A DNA stretch of 35,487 bases. Origin: Acidovorax sp. Lineage in GTDB: Bacteria; Pseudomonadota; Gammaproteobacteria; Burkholderiales; Burkholderiaceae_C. A program made the translations under genes and the position numbers. The stretch is from positions 1-35,487 of the forward strand of contig NZ_JALEGG010000292.1 in NCBI RefSeq assembly GCF_022763525.1, written 5' to 3'. Numbering within the stretch: the stretch's first letter is position 1; the number at the start of each line of letters is the position of its first letter. Below the pieces are notes generated by a model. It ran no database searches, was not told where the DNA came from, and was given only the letters and a program-made list of their open reading frames with translations. This document shows positions 8,829 through 16,886 of the stretch, in pieces.

Positions 8829-9746
8829 ATGGACTGCAAGGCACCTATTCTTGCCGCCATGCCTGCTCTTGCCCCCGCCCCGCGTCCCCGCTGGCGCACT
8901 GCCGCGGTCGTCCTTGCCTCGGCCCTGCTACTGCAGGCTTGCAGCGCGGTACGCCTGGCCTACCAGCAGGTGCCGCAGCTGGCGGCCTGGCAGATCCACC
9001 GCCACCTGGACCTGACGGACACCCAGCAGGACCAGGTGCGCGAGGCCCTGAATGAGCTGCACCAGTGGCACCGCGACACCATGCTGCCCCGGCACGCCCG
9101 CCTTTTGCAGCAGGTGCAGCAGCAATTGCCCGGTGACGTCACGGCCGAGCAAGCTTGCGCGACCTATGCCGACGTCCGCACCCAGCTCGACCGCGTCATC
9201 GCGCAGGCCGAGCCGCGCCTGGTGTGGCTGGCCTCGCAGCTCACCGCAGGGCAGATCCGCCACCTGCAGAAGAAGCAGGCCGACAGCAACGCCGACTGGA
9301 AGAAAGAATGGCTTGATCCCACGCCCGGGCAACGGCGCGAGCTGCGCTACGAGCGCCTGTTGTCCCGCGCGGAAAGGTTCTACGGCCCGCTGGAGCCCCC
9401 GCAAAAGGCCCTGCTGCGCGAGTTCATTGCCCGGCAGTCCACCTGGGACCCACAGCACACCTACGCCGAACGCCTGCGCCGCCAGCAGGACTTGGTTCAG
9501 GTGCTGGAACAGATTGCACAGGACCGCGCCAACATCGCACAGGCGCGCACTCTGCTGCGTGGCTACCTGAACCGGCTGAACACTTCACCCGACGCCACGT
9601 ATGAAAGCGCCGCCCGGCAGTGGGTGGAAGAGGGGTGCGCGGCCTTCGCCCAGCTGCACAACGCCATGACAGACGCGCAACGGTTGAAGGCCGTGCAGTC
9701 GGTCAAGGGATATGAACGCGATTTTTGGGTGCTGGCAGGGCGGTAG
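8829..9746 (+). CDS. DUF6279-like lipoprotein
   Basis: A predicted lipoprotein of 305 residues (295 if the ATG at 8859 is used). The signal peptide is RWRTAAVVLASALLLQ followed by the lipobox LLQAC, so Cys is lipidated after cleavage. The mature part is almost entirely helical and rich in Gln, Arg and Leu (for example HLDLTDTQQDQVREALNELH and LHQWHRDTMLPRHARLL). This matches the proteobacterial DUF6279 lipoprotein family as I recall it. Function is unknown. Both start candidates have weak ribosome-binding sites; 8859 gives a more typical short signal peptide. Confidence 0.83.
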   Translation: MDCKAPILAAMPALAPAPRPRWRTAAVVLASALLLQACSAVRLAYQQVPQLAAWQIHRHLDLTDTQQDQVREALNELHQWHRDTMLPRHARLLQQVQQQLPGDVTAEQACATYADVRTQLDRVIAQAEPRLVWLASQLTAGQIRHLQKKQADSNADWKKEWLDPTPGQRRELRYERLLSRAERFYGPLEPPQKALLREFIARQSTWDPQHTYAERLRRQQDLVQVLEQIAQDRANIAQARTLLRGYLNRLNTSPDATYESAARQWVEEGCAAFAQLHNAMTDAQRLKAVQSVKGYERDFWVLAGR

Positions 9747-9820
9747 GGGTTGCCGAGTGGCAAGAACCGTGCGAGGCAACATCTCCGCCATAGCGTTCAC
9801 GGGGAGGCTGACAGAGCAGC

Positions 9821-9855
9821 AAAAAGGCCAGTAGCTTGTGCAAGCTACTGGCCTT
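9821..9855 (-). terminator. Intrinsic terminator of tRNA-Leu
   Basis: A perfect 15-bp inverted repeat, AAGGCCAGTAGCTTG / CAAGCTACTGGCCTT (9824-9838 and 9841-9855), is followed on the minus strand by TTTTT (AAAAA at 9821-9825 on the plus strand). It starts 5 bp past the 3' end of the tRNA. The A-rich other side could let it also act for the lipoprotein gene on the plus strand. Confidence 0.9.
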
Positions 9856-9860
9856 ATCTG

Positions 9861-9945
9861 TGGTGCCCGGGGCCGGAATCGAACCGGCACGCCTTGCGGC
9901 GGGGGATTTTGAGTCCCCTGCGTCTACCAATTTCACCACCCGGGC
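9861..9945 (-). tRNA. tRNA-Leu (anticodon CAA)
   Basis: An 85-nt class II tRNA with encoded CCA. The acceptor stem GCCCGGG pairs with CCCGGGC. The D-arm is GGTGAAATTGGTAGAC, the anticodon stem-loop is GGGGA-CTCAAAA-TCCCC with anticodon CAA (decodes UUG), the variable arm is long (GCCGCAAGGC), and the T-arm contains GGTTCGATTCC. A -10-like CATAAT lies at about 9966-9971 on the minus strand, so its promoter probably overlaps the cysM start region. Confidence 0.97.
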
Positions 9946-9985
9946 GGGAATTCGTGAAGCCGCAAATTATGGCACAGTAGGGCGC

Positions 9986-10888
9986 ATGAAATATCCGACG
10001 ATTGAAGATGCGGTGGGCAACACGCCGCTGGTGGCGCTGCAGCGCATCGGGGCGCAGGACAACACGGCGCGGGGCAATGTGGTGCTGGGCAAGCTGGAGG
10101 GCAACAACCCGGCAGGTTCGGTGAAAGACCGGCCTGCGCTGTCGATGATCCGCCGCGCGGAGGAGCGGGGTGACATTCGCCCGGGCGATACGCTGATCGA
10201 GGCCACGTCGGGCAACACGGGCATTGCGCTGGCCATGGCGGCGGCCATCAAGGGCTACCGCATGGTGCTGGTGATGCCCGAGGATTTGTCCATCGAGCGG
10301 GCTCAGACCATGAAGGCATTTGGCGCCGAGCTGGTGCTCACGCCCAAGAGCGGCGGCATGGAGCACGCGCGCGACCTGGCCGAGGCCATGGAAAAGCGAG
10401 GCGAGGGCAAGGTGCTGGACCAGTTCGCCAATCCCGACAACCCGCGCATCCACTACGAGACCACGGGCCCCGAGATCTGGGAGCAGACGGGTGGACGCAT
10501 CACCCACTTCGTGAGCGCCATGGGCACGACCGGCACCATCACGGGGGTTTCGCGGTTTCTGAAGGAGAAGAACCCCGGCATCCAGATCATCGGTGCGCAG
10601 CCGGAGGAGGGCTCGCGCATCCCGGGTATCCGCAAATGGCCGCAGGAGTACCTGCCCAAGATCTACGACGCGAGCACGGTGGACGAGCTGGTGTATGTGA
10701 GCCAGGACAACGCCGAAGACATGTGCCGCCGCCTCGCGCGTGAGGAAGGCATCTTTGCCGGCATCTCCGCCGCCGGGGCATGCTGGGTGGCGCAGCAGAT
10801 TGCGGCGCGCGAAAACAATGCCACCATCGTGTTCGTGGTGTGCGACCGGGGCGATCGTTATCTGTCCACCGGCGTGTTCCCCGCTTGA
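9986..10888 (+). CDS. cysM: Cysteine synthase B
   Basis: PLP-dependent O-acetylserine sulfhydrylase that makes cysteine (or S-sulfocysteine from thiosulfate) in the cytoplasm. The 300-residue protein has the PLP lysine K47 in NPAGSVKDRP, the substrate loop TSGNTGIALA, the phosphate-binding loop MGTTGTITG and the CysM-type segment FANPDNPRIHYETTGPEIW. Length matches the E. coli enzyme (303). The frame is open upstream across the tRNA gene, but the ATG at 9986 gives the family N-terminus (MKYPTIEDAVGNTPLV). Its ribosome-binding site is weak (AGTAGGGCGC). A tRNA-Leu gene is divergent 40 bp upstream; tusA, another sulfur gene, lies 0.7 kb downstream on the same strand. Confidence 0.95.
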   Translation: MKYPTIEDAVGNTPLVALQRIGAQDNTARGNVVLGKLEGNNPAGSVKDRPALSMIRRAEERGDIRPGDTLIEATSGNTGIALAMAAAIKGYRMVLVMPEDLSIERAQTMKAFGAELVLTPKSGGMEHARDLAEAMEKRGEGKVLDQFANPDNPRIHYETTGPEIWEQTGGRITHFVSAMGTTGTITGVSRFLKEKNPGIQIIGAQPEEGSRIPGIRKWPQEYLPKIYDASTVDELVYVSQDNAEDMCRRLAREEGIFAGISAAGACWVAQQIAARENNATIVFVVCDRGDRYLSTGVFPA

Positions 10889-10915
10889 ACGCCTGGCCGG
10901 GCCGAGCGCGAAGGA

Positions 10916-10979
10916 TTTCAATCAAATTGGCCTCTGGCGCTTTCGTGAAAAGCGCTGGCAGCTATTCAAAACATAGCAA
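10916..10979 (-). repeat. Family A dispersed repeat, copy 3
   Basis: Inverted relative to copies 1 and 2: ATTTCAATCAAATTGGCCTC, TGGCGCTTTC..AAAAGCGCTGGCAGC and TATTCAAAACATAGC. It ends 3 bp before the Nudix start codon, so it forms that gene's immediate leader and displaces any usual ribosome-binding site. Confidence 0.85.
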
Positions 10980-10982
10980 CCC

Positions 10983-11555
10983 ATGCACTACGAAGTTCGC
11001 CATTGCTCCCACTGCGGCACCCCGCTGCAGTGGATCACCCAGGCCGAAGACGGCGGCGACAAGGCGCGCCTGCGCTGCCCGGCCTGCGGCTGGACGCACT
11101 GGAACAACCCCACGCCCGTGCTGGCGGCGATTGTGGAGGTGAACGGCAAGGTGCTGCTGGCACGCAACGCAGCCTGGCCGGGCAAGATGTTCGCGCTGAT
11201 CACCGGCTTCATGGAGGCGGGCGAGTCGCCGCAAGAGGGCATTGCCCGCGAGGTGAAGGAAGAAACCAACCTGGATGTGCAGTCCACCACACTGGTCGGC
11301 GTGTACGAATTCCTGCGCATGAACCAGGTCATCATTGCCTACCATGTGGTGGCCACGGGCGAGGTGCGCCTGTCGCCCGAACTGGTGGACTACCGAATGT
11401 ATGACCTGCACGAGCTCAAGTGCTGGCCCGCTGGCACCGGTTACGCGCTGGCCGACTGGCTGCGCACGCGCGGCCACGAGCCGGTATTCTTCACCGCCGA
11501 GGAAAACGCAGAACGCCGCCGAGGCCTGGACGAAGCGCTGCCCCCCAAAGACTGA
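10983..11555 (+). CDS. Nudix hydrolase with zinc ribbon
   Basis: A 190-residue cytoplasmic hydrolase of nucleoside-diphosphate-linked substrates. The N-terminus has a zinc ribbon, CSHCGTP...RCPACGW (about residues 8-38). The Nudix box (about 77-99) reads GFMEAGESPQEGIAREVKEE then TNL, matching GX5EX7REUXEEXGU except that the final Gly is Asn. A zinc ribbon followed by Nudix is the layout of NADH pyrophosphatase NudC, but the protein is shorter and the NudC-specific SQPWPFPxS motif is missing, so the substrate is open. There is no clear ribosome-binding site; a family A repeat abuts the ATG. tusA follows after 11 bp, suggesting one transcript. Confidence 0.9.
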   Translation: MHYEVRHCSHCGTPLQWITQAEDGGDKARLRCPACGWTHWNNPTPVLAAIVEVNGKVLLARNAAWPGKMFALITGFMEAGESPQEGIAREVKEETNLDVQSTTLVGVYEFLRMNQVIIAYHVVATGEVRLSPELVDYRMYDLHELKCWPAGTGYALADWLRTRGHEPVFFTAEENAERRRGLDEALPPKD

Positions 11556-11566
11556 CCGACAACACC

Positions 11567-11794
11567 ATGGATATCCACAAAGAAATCGACACCCGCGGCC
11601 TGAACTGCCCCCTGCCCATCCTCAAGGCCAAAAAGGCACTGTCGGACATGGCCAGCGGCGAACTGCTCAAGGTGGTGGCCACCGACAGCGGCTCGCTGCG
11701 CGACTTCCAGGCCTTCGCCAAGCAGACGGGGAATGAACTGGTCGAGCAGCAGACGGTGGGGGATGAGTTCATCCACGTGCTACGGCGCAGGTAG
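11567..11794 (+). CDS. tusA: TusA-family sulfurtransferase
   Basis: A 75-residue cytoplasmic sulfur carrier. The active Cys is C14 in DTRGLNCPLPILKAK, the CPxP signature of the SirA/TusA/YeeD fold, where it holds a persulfide. In E. coli TusA passes sulfur from IscS towards tRNA 2-thiouridine synthesis; other TusA-like proteins serve sulfur oxidation or molybdenum cofactor routes, so the exact acceptor here is inferred. Length is typical. The ATG at 11567 was chosen over upstream in-frame starts that would overlap the Nudix gene. It probably shares a transcript with the Nudix gene. Confidence 0.92.
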   Translation: MDIHKEIDTRGLNCPLPILKAKKALSDMASGELLKVVATDSGSLRDFQAFAKQTGNELVEQQTVGDEFIHVLRRR

Positions 11795-11865
11795 GTTCGT
11801 TCTCTGCGCTGGCGAAGCTCTCCCGCCGAGGGTACATGCGGCGGTGAGCAGAATGTTGGGGCTTT

Positions 11866-11912
11866 AATGGCTGCAGGCGCCTGCCAGACAAGCGCGAGCA
11901 GCTATGTATATG
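11866..11912 (-). repeat. Degenerate family A repeat
   Basis: The stretch TAATGGCTGCAGGCGCCTGC..ACAAGCGCGAGCAGCTATG keeps the order of family A blocks (gcc-agcgct-loop-aagcgc-agctat) in the inverted orientation but with many changes. It lies between tusA and galU. Confidence 0.45.
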
Positions 11913-11942
11913 GGAGCATGGCGAGCGCGAGGCCGTTCCCTT

Positions 11943-11958
11943 GCGCCAGGCCTGGCGC
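11943..11958 (-). terminator. Palindromic hairpin at the galU 3' end
   Basis: GCGCCAGGCCTGGCGC is a perfect 16-nt palindrome directly after the galU stop codon. No T-run follows on the minus strand, so it may stabilise the mRNA end or need Rho rather than act as a full intrinsic terminator. Confidence 0.35.
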
Positions 11959-12846
11959 CTACAGCGCCAGCGTCTTCAGGTATTCACGGAACTGCTCGCC
12001 CACTTGCGGGTGCTTGAGCGCCAGCTCCACCGTGGCCTCCAAAAAACCTTCCTTGCTGCCGCAGTCGTAGCGCTTGCCTTCGTACTCAAACGCATACACG
12101 GTTTCGTGCTGCATCAGCCGCGCGATGGCGTCGGTGAGCTGGATTTCGCCACCCACGCCGCGGGGCTGGTTGCGGATCTCCTGGAAGATGCGGGGCGTGA
12201 GCACGTAGCGCCCAGCCACCCCCATGCGCGAGGGGGCCTTCTCCGGCGCGGGTTTTTCCACGATTTCATCGATGCGGATCAGGCCGTCGCTGGCGCTTTC
12301 GCCCTTGACGATGCCATAGCGGCGCGTGTGCTCCTGCGGCACTTCCTGAACGGCCAGCAGCGAGCGGCCCTGCTTGGCGAAGGCGGCAGTCATCTGTGCC
12401 ATCACGCCGGGGCCGCCAGTGTTGCCCACCATCAGGTCATCGGCCAACAGCACGGCAAAAGGCTCGTTGCCCACCAGCGGCTCGGCACACAGCACGGCGT
12501 GGCCCAGGCCCAGGCTGCGGGGCTGGCGCACGAACAGGCAGTTCATGTCGTCGGGGGCAATGCCGCGCACCAGCGCCAGCATTTCCTGCTTGCCGGCGTT
12601 TTCCAGTTCATTCTCCAGCTCGTAGGCGGTGTCGAAGTGGTCTTCGATGGCGCGCTTGCTGCGGCCGGTGACAAACACCATGTCGCGGATGCCGGCCTCG
12701 TACGCTTCTTCCACGGCGTACTGGATGAGGGGCTTGTCCACGACGGGGAGCATTTCCTTGGGAGATGCCTTGGTGGCGGGCAAAAAGCGGGTACCCAGGC
12801 CCGCAACGGGGAACACGGCTTTGCGGACAGTGGTGGCAACGGTCAT
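11959..12846 (-). CDS. galU: UTP-glucose-1-phosphate uridylyltransferase
   Basis: Cytoplasmic enzyme that makes UDP-glucose from UTP and glucose-1-phosphate for cell-surface polysaccharides. The 295-residue protein has the nucleotide-binding start [20 protein letters not shown], then [40 protein letters not shown] and VEKPAP; all are typical of bacterial GalU. Length matches the family (about 290-302). The ATG at 12846 is preceded by GAAAGAG. It lies 87 bp downstream of valS on the same strand and could be co-transcribed with it. Confidence 0.96.
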   Translation of the reverse strand: MTVATTVRKAVFPVAGLGTRFLPATKASPKEMLPVVDKPLIQYAVEEAYEAGIRDMVFVTGRSKRAIEDHFDTAYELENELENAGKQEMLALVRGIAPDDMNCLFVRQPRSLGLGHAVLCAEPLVGNEPFAVLLADDLMVGNTGGPGVMAQMTAAFAKQGRSLLAVQEVPQEHTRRYGIVKGESASDGLIRIDEIVEKPAPEKAPSRMGVAGRYVLTPRIFQEIRNQPRGVGGEIQLTDAIARLMQHETVYAFEYEGKRYDCGSKEGFLEATVELALKHPQVGEQFREYLKTLAL

Positions 12847-12933
12847 GAGGCTCTTTCAGGACTATCAAAAATCGGGCGGATGCCCCGGGTCACCAAGGCG
12901 CATCCGCATCTGCCAGAAAGTATGGCGGCTGTT

Positions 12934-15855
12934 TCAGGCCAGCCGTGTCAGCTGATCGCGCAATCTGACGAGGGTCGCGGAGAAGTCGGCCACCCGTTTC
13001 TTCTCCTGGTCCAGCACCGCGGCGGGGGCCTTGGCCACGAACGCCTCGTTGGACAGCTTCCCGTTGGCCTTGGCGATCTCGCCTTCGATGCGCGCAATTT
13101 CCTTGGCAAGGCGGGCCTTCTCGGCGGCCACATCGATTTCCATGAACAGGCACATGCGCGCCTCGCCCACTACAGCCACGGGCGCGGCTTGTGCGGCGGC
13201 GGCCCAGGCAGCCTCGTCATCGAACACCTTCACTTCGCTGAGCTTGGCCAGCGCCTGCAGCACCGGTGCCACGCCGCGCATGAAGTCGGCGTCGCCCACC
13301 ACATACATTGGCAGGCGGGTGGAGGGCGAGACGTTCATCTCGCCCCGCAGCGCGCGGCAGGTGTCCACCAAGCCCTTCACGCGGTCCATGTGCGCGATGG
13401 CGGCTTCGTCGATCTTCTCCGGCTGCGCCTGGGGGTAGCGCGCAATGCTGACTGAATCGCCCGGGATACCCGCCACGGGCGCCACCACCTGCCACAGGGC
13501 TTCGGTGATGAACGGGATGATGGGGTGGGCCAGGCGCAGGATGGCCTCCAGCGTGCGGATCAGCGTGCGGCGCGTGGCGCGTTGCTGTGCCAGACCCACT
13601 TGTGGGTCTTCATGGTTCATGCCCTGCTGGATCTGCACCTTGGCGATCTCCAGGTACCAGTCGCAGTACTCGTTCCAGACAAAGTCGTAGATCGTGTTGG
13701 CCACGTTGTCCAGGCGGTATTCCTCAAAACCCTTGGCCACCTCGGCCTCGGTCTTTTGGAGCAGCGAGGTGATCCAGCGATCAGCCTGGCTGAACTGCAT
13801 GTAGCCGTGGGCGCTGCCGCCGGGCTGGCACTCTTCCTTGGTGTGCTCCTTCAGGCCGCAGTCCTGGCCCTCGCAGTTCATCAGCACGAAGCGGCTGGCG
13901 TTCCAGAGCTTGTTGCAGAAGTTGCGGTAGCCCTCGCAGCGCTTGCTGTCGAAGTTGATGCTGCGGCCCAGCGATGCCAGCGCGGCAAAGGTGAAGCGCA
14001 GCGCATCTGCGCCGTAGGCTGGAATGCCTTCAGGGAATTCCTTTTGCGTGTTCTTGCGCACGGTGGGGGCGGTCTCGGGCTTGCGCAGGCCGGTGGTGCG
14101 CTTGTCGAGCAGCGGCTCCAGCGCAATACCGTCGATCAGGTCCACCGGGTCGAGCACGTTGCCTTCGGACTTGGACATCTTCTTGCCCTGCGCGTCGCGC
14201 ACCAGACCGTGGATGTACACATGCTTGAATGGCACGCGGCCCGTGAAGTGCGTGGTCATCATGATCATCCGGGCGACCCAGAAGAAGATGATGTCGTAGC
14301 CCGTGACCAGCACGGTGCTGGGCAGGTAGAGGTTGAAGTCGTCGGTGGCGCTGTCGCCCTGGTTGGGCCAGCCCATGGTGCTGAAGGGCACGAGGGCGGA
14401 GGAGTACCAGGTATCCAGCACGTCCTCGTCGCGGCGCAGCTTTTTGCCCGGGGCCTTAGCCTGGGCTTCGGCTTCGTTGCGGGCCACGATCACGTTGCCT
14501 TCTTCGTCGTACCACGCCGGGATCTGGTGGCCCCACCACAACTGGCGGCTGATGCACCAGTCCTGGATGTTGTTCATCCACTGGTTGTAGGTGTTCACCC
14601 AGTTCTCGGGCACAAACTTCACGTCTCCACTGGCCACGGCGTCAATGGCCTTTTGCGCAATGCTCTTGCCGGTGGGGTCGCCTGCACCCACCTTGCTCAT
14701 GGCCACGAACCACTGGTTCGTCAGCATGGGCTCGATCACCTGGCCGGTGCGGGTGCAGATCGGCACCATGAGCTTGTGCTTCTTCACCTCCACCAGCGCG
14801 CCGATGGCTTCCAGGTCGGCCACCACGGCCTTGCGGGCCACGAAGCGGTCCATGCCCTGGTACTTGGCGGGGGCGTTCTCGTTGATGGTGGCCTGCAGCG
14901 TGAGCACCACGATCATGGGCAGCTTGTGGCGCTGGCCCACGGCGTAGTCGTTCTGGTCGTGCGCGGGCGTGACCTTCACCACGCCCGTGCCGAATTCCTT
15001 GTCCACGTATTCGTCGGCGATCACCGGGATCTGGCGGTCGCACAGCGGCAGGTTGACCATCTTGCCGATCAGGTGCGTGTAACGCGCATCTTCAGGATGC
15101 ACCATCAGCGCCACGTCGCCCAGCATGGTTTCGGGGCGGGTGGTGGCCACCGTCAGGCTGCCCGATCCATCGGCCAGCGGGTAGGCGATGTGCCACAGCG
15201 AGCCGTCCTTTTCTTCGCTCTCGACTTCCAGGTCCGACACGGCGGACTGCAGCTTCGGGTCCCAGTTCACCAGGCGCTTGCCACGGTAGATTAGGCCTTG
15301 CTCGTAGAGCTTCACGAAGGTGTCGGTGACCACCTTGGACAGCTTGTCGTCCATGGTGAAGTATTCGCGGCTCCAGTCCACGCTGTCGCCCATGCGGCGC
15401 ATCTGCGTGGTGATGGTGTTGCCGGACTTTTCCTTCCACTCCCACACCTTGCTCACAAAGTTCTTGCGCGCCTCGGGCGGGGTGGGTCCCATGTCGTAGC
15501 GGCTGATGCCCTGCTCCTGCAGCTGGCGCTCCACCACGATCTGCGTGGCGATGCCTGCATGGTCGGTGCCGGGCACCCACACGGTGTTGAAGCCGCGCAT
15601 GCGGTGGTAGCGCGTGAGGCTGTCCATGATCGTCTGGTTGAACGCATGGCCCATGTGCAGCGTGCCCGTCACGTTGGGGGGCGGTAGCTGGATGGAGAAG
15701 GCGGGTTCGCCGGCCTGGGGGGCACCGGTGCCGCGGTATCCGGCGTTGCCATACCCGCGCTTTTCCCATTCAGGGCCCCAGTGCGCTTCCAGCGCGGCGG
15801 GTTCAAAGGACTTGGACAGGCTGTCGAGGCCGGGTTGTGCAGTGGTGTCACTCAT
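12934..15855 (-). CDS. valS: Valyl-tRNA synthetase
   Basis: Class I aminoacyl-tRNA synthetase that charges tRNA-Val. The 973-residue protein has the HIGH-type motif HMGH (residues 67-70, in [13 protein letters not shown]), the KMSKS motif at about 559-563 ([14 protein letters not shown]), the editing domain between them ([13 protein letters not shown]), [10 protein letters not shown], and a C-terminal coiled coil ([20 protein letters not shown] and onwards). Length is close to E. coli ValS (951). The ATG at 15855 gives [19 protein letters not shown]; no strong ribosome-binding site precedes it. The leader contains two strong hairpins (15872-15906 and 15917-15952). Confidence 0.97.
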   Translation of the reverse strand: MSDTTAQPGLDSLSKSFEPAALEAHWGPEWEKRGYGNAGYRGTGAPQAGEPAFSIQLPPPNVTGTLHMGHAFNQTIMDSLTRYHRMRGFNTVWVPGTDHAGIATQIVVERQLQEQGISRYDMGPTPPEARKNFVSKVWEWKEKSGNTITTQMRRMGDSVDWSREYFTMDDKLSKVVTDTFVKLYEQGLIYRGKRLVNWDPKLQSAVSDLEVESEEKDGSLWHIAYPLADGSGSLTVATTRPETMLGDVALMVHPEDARYTHLIGKMVNLPLCDRQIPVIADEYVDKEFGTGVVKVTPAHDQNDYAVGQRHKLPMIVVLTLQATINENAPAKYQGMDRFVARKAVVADLEAIGALVEVKKHKLMVPICTRTGQVIEPMLTNQWFVAMSKVGAGDPTGKSIAQKAIDAVASGDVKFVPENWVNTYNQWMNNIQDWCISRQLWWGHQIPAWYDEEGNVIVARNEAEAQAKAPGKKLRRDEDVLDTWYSSALVPFSTMGWPNQGDSATDDFNLYLPSTVLVTGYDIIFFWVARMIMMTTHFTGRVPFKHVYIHGLVRDAQGKKMSKSEGNVLDPVDLIDGIALEPLLDKRTTGLRKPETAPTVRKNTQKEFPEGIPAYGADALRFTFAALASLGRSINFDSKRCEGYRNFCNKLWNASRFVLMNCEGQDCGLKEHTKEECQPGGSAHGYMQFSQADRWITSLLQKTEAEVAKGFEEYRLDNVANTIYDFVWNEYCDWYLEIAKVQIQQGMNHEDPQVGLAQQRATRRTLIRTLEAILRLAHPIIPFITEALWQVVAPVAGIPGDSVSIARYPQAQPEKIDEAAIAHMDRVKGLVDTCRALRGEMNVSPSTRLPMYVVGDADFMRGVAPVLQALAKLSEVKVFDDEAAWAAAAQAAPVAVVGEARMCLFMEIDVAAEKARLAKEIARIEGEIAKANGKLSNEAFVAKAPAAVLDQEKKRVADFSATLVRLRDQLTRLA

Positions 15856-15871
15856 GGCGCAATCGCAAATG

Positions 15872-15906
15872 AAAACGGCATCCCCCAGGGTTGCTGGGGA
15901 TGCCGT
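15872..15906 (-). promoter_or_regulatory. Terminator-like hairpin in the valS leader
   Basis: ACGGCATCCCC (15875-15885) and GGGGATGCCGT (15896-15906) form an 11-bp perfect stem with a 10-nt loop, followed on the minus strand by TTTTC. Only 16 nt separate it from the valS ATG, too little room for a promoter, so valS transcripts must include it. It may be an attenuator, a leader structure, or a terminator for the upstream gene that valS transcripts also contain. Confidence 0.7.
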
Positions 15907-15916
15907 CAGGTTGACT

Positions 15917-15952
15917 GGAGGCGGGATGCGGTGATTTTACCGGCCCGCCTCC
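15917..15952 (-). promoter_or_regulatory. Long GC-rich dyad upstream of valS
   Basis: Arms GGAGGCGGG (15917-15925) and CCCGCCTCC (15944-15952) enclose a second dyad, CGGT-GATTTT-ACCG (15929-15942). On the minus strand the loop contains TAAAAT (15934-15939), a reasonable -10 element. The dyad could therefore be an operator wrapped around a promoter, or, if transcription begins further upstream, the first of two leader hairpins. Confidence 0.55.
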
Positions 15953-15973
15953 GTGCAGCGTTTCAATGGGCGG

Positions 15974-16037
15974 ATTTGAAGCGTTTTTGGCCTCCAGCGC
16001 TTTCTGGATAAGCGCTGGTAGCTATCAAATAAGTAGC
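15974..16037 (-). repeat. Family A dispersed repeat, copy 4
   Basis: Read on the minus strand it is ACTTATTTGATAGCTACC, AGCGCTTATCC..AAAGCGCTGGAGGCC, and it begins within a few bases of the stop codon of the VOC gene. This is the same orientation relative to the preceding gene as copy 1 after ribH. Confidence 0.85.
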
Positions 16038-16039
16038 GT

Positions 16040-16666
16040 TCAGGCCTTGCCGGGCACGAACTCGGGCCGGTCGTTCGCTTGCGGCTTGAGAGGTGCGGCC
16101 ACCTTGCCCTCGGCGCGCTCCTTGCGCCACTGCTCCTTGCGGGCCGTCCACTCGGCCAGGCGGGCGTGGGCCACGGTGCTGTCCTTGGCCATCTGTGCCT
16201 CATCGGCCAGCTGGGCCGACAGCTCCAGGCGGATGCCGTTGGGGTCGAAGAAATAGATGCTGTGAAAGATGTGGTGGTCCGTCACGCCCAGCACTTCGAT
16301 GCCGTGGGCCTCCAGGCGCTTCTTGGTGTTCTCCAGCTCCTGCACGTTGTCCACGCGGAAGGCGATGTGGTTGACCCACAGCGGCGTGTTCGGCGACGGC
16401 TCGGCCTTCACATCGTCGCCCAGGTCGAAGAAGGCGATGAACGAGCCGTCCCGCAGGCGGAAGAAGAAGTGCGTGTACGGGCAGTACTCGCCGGTGCTGG
16501 GCACATAGTCGCTCTGGATGATGTGGTACAGCGGCAGCCCCAGGATGTCCTCGTAGAAATGGCGCGTCTCCTCGGCGTCGCGCGCCTTGTAGGCGTAGTG
16601 GTGCAGCTGCTGGATGGGCGCGGGCGGGGGCAGGGTGGCCCGATCGGGCTTCACGACGGCGTTCAT
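16040..16666 (-). CDS. VOC-superfamily protein, extradiol dioxygenase-like
   Basis: A 208-residue protein of the vicinal oxygen chelate fold (glyoxalase / bleomycin resistance / ring-cleavage dioxygenase). Two beta-alpha-beta modules are visible: QLHHYAYKARDAEETRHFYE with GLPLYH (about residues 20-45) and VNHIAFRVDNVQELENTKKR with IYFFDPNGIRLEL (about 105-165). The usual metal ligands can be placed at a His of LHHYAYK, the His of NHIAF and the Glu of RLEL. The substrate is unknown. The basic C-terminal tail (EWTARKEQWRKERAEGK) is outside the fold. The ATG at 16666 was chosen because GAGGAG lies 8 nt upstream. The gene is divergent from the ABC-F gene; its promoter region contains a clear dyad. 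Confidence 0.85.
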   Translation of the reverse strand: MNAVVKPDRATLPPPAPIQQLHHYAYKARDAEETRHFYEDILGLPLYHIIQSDYVPSTGEYCPYTHFFFRLRDGSFIAFFDLGDDVKAEPSPNTPLWVNHIAFRVDNVQELENTKKRLEAHGIEVLGVTDHHIFHSIYFFDPNGIRLELSAQLADEAQMAKDSTVAHARLAEWTARKEQWRKERAEGKVAAPLKPQANDRPEFVPGKA

Positions 16667-16694
16667 GCGGTGTCTCCTCAAATGGGTAGTGACA

Positions 16695-16724
16695 ATTCTA
16701 CTATGCGTAATTGATTTACGTTAA
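16695..16724 (-). promoter_or_regulatory. Probable promoter of the VOC gene with a central dyad
   Basis: On the minus strand TTAACG (16719-16724) and TAGAAT (16695-16700) are 18 bp apart, placing the start site about 20 nt before the ATG at 16666. Between them is the perfect dyad CGTAA-TTGAT-TTACG (16706-16720), well placed for a repressor. MarR-family operators often look like this, but no regulator gene is adjacent. Confidence 0.42.
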
Positions 16725-16886
16725 GTTAATTTTATCCAGGCGATACTGCGATACATTGTGTGTTCACGTTTTTCTTTGCCCTGAGGTATTCGTCCGATGC
16801 GCCTGTAAGCCCCCCAAGCCTTTCTGCCCTGCCTGCCCTTCATGGGACCCAGCGGGGTTGTTGTGTGTCTTGTCTGGAGCGCTTGC

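Noticed and set aside
13525-15294. A 589-codon open frame antisense to valS
   Set aside because: It is a shadow of the valS codons, rich in His, Val and Gly, without motifs.
15872-15952. T-box riboswitch before valS
   Set aside because: No T-box sequence (TGGNACCGCG-like) or specifier loop is visible, and T-boxes are essentially absent from proteobacteria.
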